The notes beneath the pieces were generated by a model. It searched no databases. It had not been told where the DNA came from and was given only the letters and a program-made list of their open reading frames with translations. Made by a program: the position numbers and the translations under genes. Below, in pieces: positions 57,039 to 57,837 of a stretch of 57,837 nt of DNA (its first letter is position 1; every line of letters starts with the position of its first letter). This DNA is from an uncultured bacterium (GTDB taxonomy: Bacteria; Bacillota; Clostridia; Oscillospirales; Oscillospiraceae). Location of the stretch: positions 1 to 57,837 of the forward strand of contig CANDCH010000012.1 of NCBI GenBank assembly GCA_947383145.1, given 5' to 3'.

Positions 57039-57067
57039 TTGATTTGGTTGCGCTGTTGTGCTATACT
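57039..57067 (+). promoter_or_regulatory. Sigma-A promoter of the orphan gene
   Basis: TTGATT, 17 bases, TATACT, 55 bases before the start at 57123. Confidence 0.6.
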
Positions 57068-57122
57068 CATTATAGGCACAACTCGACAAGCTAGAATTTA
57101 TTTTATGGAGGTATCTATCTAA

Positions 57123-57719
57123 GTGAACCAACTTTATGAAAAATATAAAAACTTGAAGATAGATGGTGGCTGGATTGGTTTAGAGGCGGGAGTGCAAACA
57201 CCGTATTTTTGCACTCCCATTGGAGCAGAAATCATTGGCTGGGATAATGGCATACACTACTGCTTTATTAAGAGCTTTGGAGATATTGTGTTCTGCGTCA
57301 ACCCAGAAACTTGCTGCGATTACAATGTCTATCCGATTGCCCGTAATTTCTGCGATTTCTTGGGGCTGATACTCGCCACTGGTAACACAAATATTTTGCA
57401 ACAGATTATTTGGTGGGATAAAAAAAGGTTTGAGGATTTTGTTAATAGTCCAGAAGAACAGGAATATAGAGTTCGGCCCGAAGTGCAAGGTGTCTTGAGT
57501 ACAATTCGCAAAGGGATAGATATAGCACCGATAGATACCCCGTTTGAATATATCAAGGATTTGCAAAGCAATTTCCCCTATGAACAAATTCCATTTACAA
57601 ATGAGTATTATGATACTTTAGGAATTGAACGGCCAGACGGAACAGAGCCAGAAGAAAACGGCTTCGAGTTTAGAACTGTAGAATTTAAGGCTGTTTATCG
57701 GGGAGTTGAAAATCCCTGA
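57123..57719 (+). CDS. Orphan cytosolic protein
   Basis: 198 residues, GTG start preceded by GGAGG at 57107-57111. Lower GC than the window average. No signal peptide. Features: WIGLEAGVQTPYFCTPIGAE, FGDIVFCVNPETCCDY, NFCDFLGLILATGNTNILQQ and FTNEYYDTLGIERPDGTEP. The pattern of a small acidic mixed fold with a DFLGLIL helix recalls SMI1/KNR4-type immunity proteins, but I cannot assign it. It lies in an accessory region. Confidence 0.7.
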   Translation: MNQLYEKYKNLKIDGGWIGLEAGVQTPYFCTPIGAEIIGWDNGIHYCFIKSFGDIVFCVNPETCCDYNVYPIARNFCDFLGLILATGNTNILQQIIWWDKKRFEDFVNSPEEQEYRVRPEVQGVLSTIRKGIDIAPIDTPFEYIKDLQSNFPYEQIPFTNEYYDTLGIERPDGTEPEENGFEFRTVEFKAVYRGVENP

Positions 57720-57730
57720 CGAAAGGAAGG

Positions 57731-57811
57731 GCGCACTTCTATACATGGTCTGCGACCATGTATCGTGCGCTCTGCGAGGCTACGGCCCGGACTTCCGAAA
57801 GTCCGGGCCGT
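57731..57811 (+). terminator. Two tandem hairpins after the orphan gene
   Basis: First GCGCAC...ATACATGGTC-TGC-GACCATGTAT...GTGCGC (57731-57770); second ACGGCCCGGACTT-CCGA-AAGTCCGGGCCGT (57782-57811). Only a short T-run follows the second. They probably end the transcript; the second could also belong to a structure continuing past the window. Confidence 0.6.
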
Positions 57812-57837
57812 TTGCGTCGCTGCGCTCCGTACAAGGG

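Overview
The window reads as a chromosomal stretch from a high-GC, spore-forming, probably motile gut Firmicute. An Oscillospiraceae relative such as Flavonifractor, Pseudoflavonifractor or Lawsonibacter is an inference. It rests on an alpha/beta-type small acid-soluble spore protein, a Hag-type flagellin with a CsrA homologue, strong AGGAGG ribosome sites, an AgrC/LytTR-type two-component system and conjugative elements typical of gut Clostridia. No rRNA, tRNA or CRISPR array was seen.

Layout. 1-1640: the end of an integrated element whose large serine recombinase has split a P-loop ATPase gene. 1848-8981: a frameshifted response regulator, a LytTR/GHKL two-component operon with two paralogous proteins of unknown function, then a C_GCAxxG_C_C protein, an XRE-cupin regulator, a PEBP-family protein and an MBL-fold hydrolase. 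9078-16763: an IS remnant, a TGS-domain nucleoside kinase and a galK-galT-lacZ operon. About 16860-24190: an integrative mobilizable element (serine recombinase, cargo ATPase, relaxase, MobC, RepA-like ATPase, sigma-like factor). 24196-37226: the most interesting block. Read on the minus strand it runs resolvase, recombinase-derived HTH protein, TnpB-like protein with a destroyed RuvC site, CsrA, flagellin, sulfotransferase-like protein, APS-kinase-like protein, LicC/PntC-like cytidylyltransferase, AEP transaminase, PEP mutase fused to a nucleotidyltransferase, phosphonopyruvate decarboxylase, PHP phosphoesterase. 37377-45487: spore protein, Na+/alanine symporter, transglutaminase-like protein, CutC, a coiled-coil protein, a sugar nucleotidyltransferase and a Ca2+/Na+ antiporter. 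45535-53377: a MITE, a GH78 plus beta-glucuronidase operon, a degV-marR operon behind a palindromic operator, and a tetR-ABC operon. 53552-57837: integrase and IS relics, an AT-rich stretch, a lipoprotein, an Rpn-type PD-(D/E)XK protein and an orphan gene.

How the central block may work (inference). CsrA probably controls flagellin translation: the flagellin leader has a hexaloop hairpin with an ANGGAN loop and a second hairpin that puts the Shine-Dalgarno sequence in its loop. The TnpB-like protein has lost all three catalytic residues but is full length, so it is a candidate RNA-guided repressor of the TldR type; its guide RNA would lie between its stop codon and csrA. The genes after flagellin encode a full route to 2-aminoethylphosphonate and its CMP activation, plus a PAPS-type kinase and a sulfotransferase-like protein. 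This suggests that flagellin, or another surface glycan, is decorated with phosphonate and possibly sulfate. The gal operon, the GH78/beta-glucuronidase pair and the transporters fit a gut commensal using host and plant glycosides.
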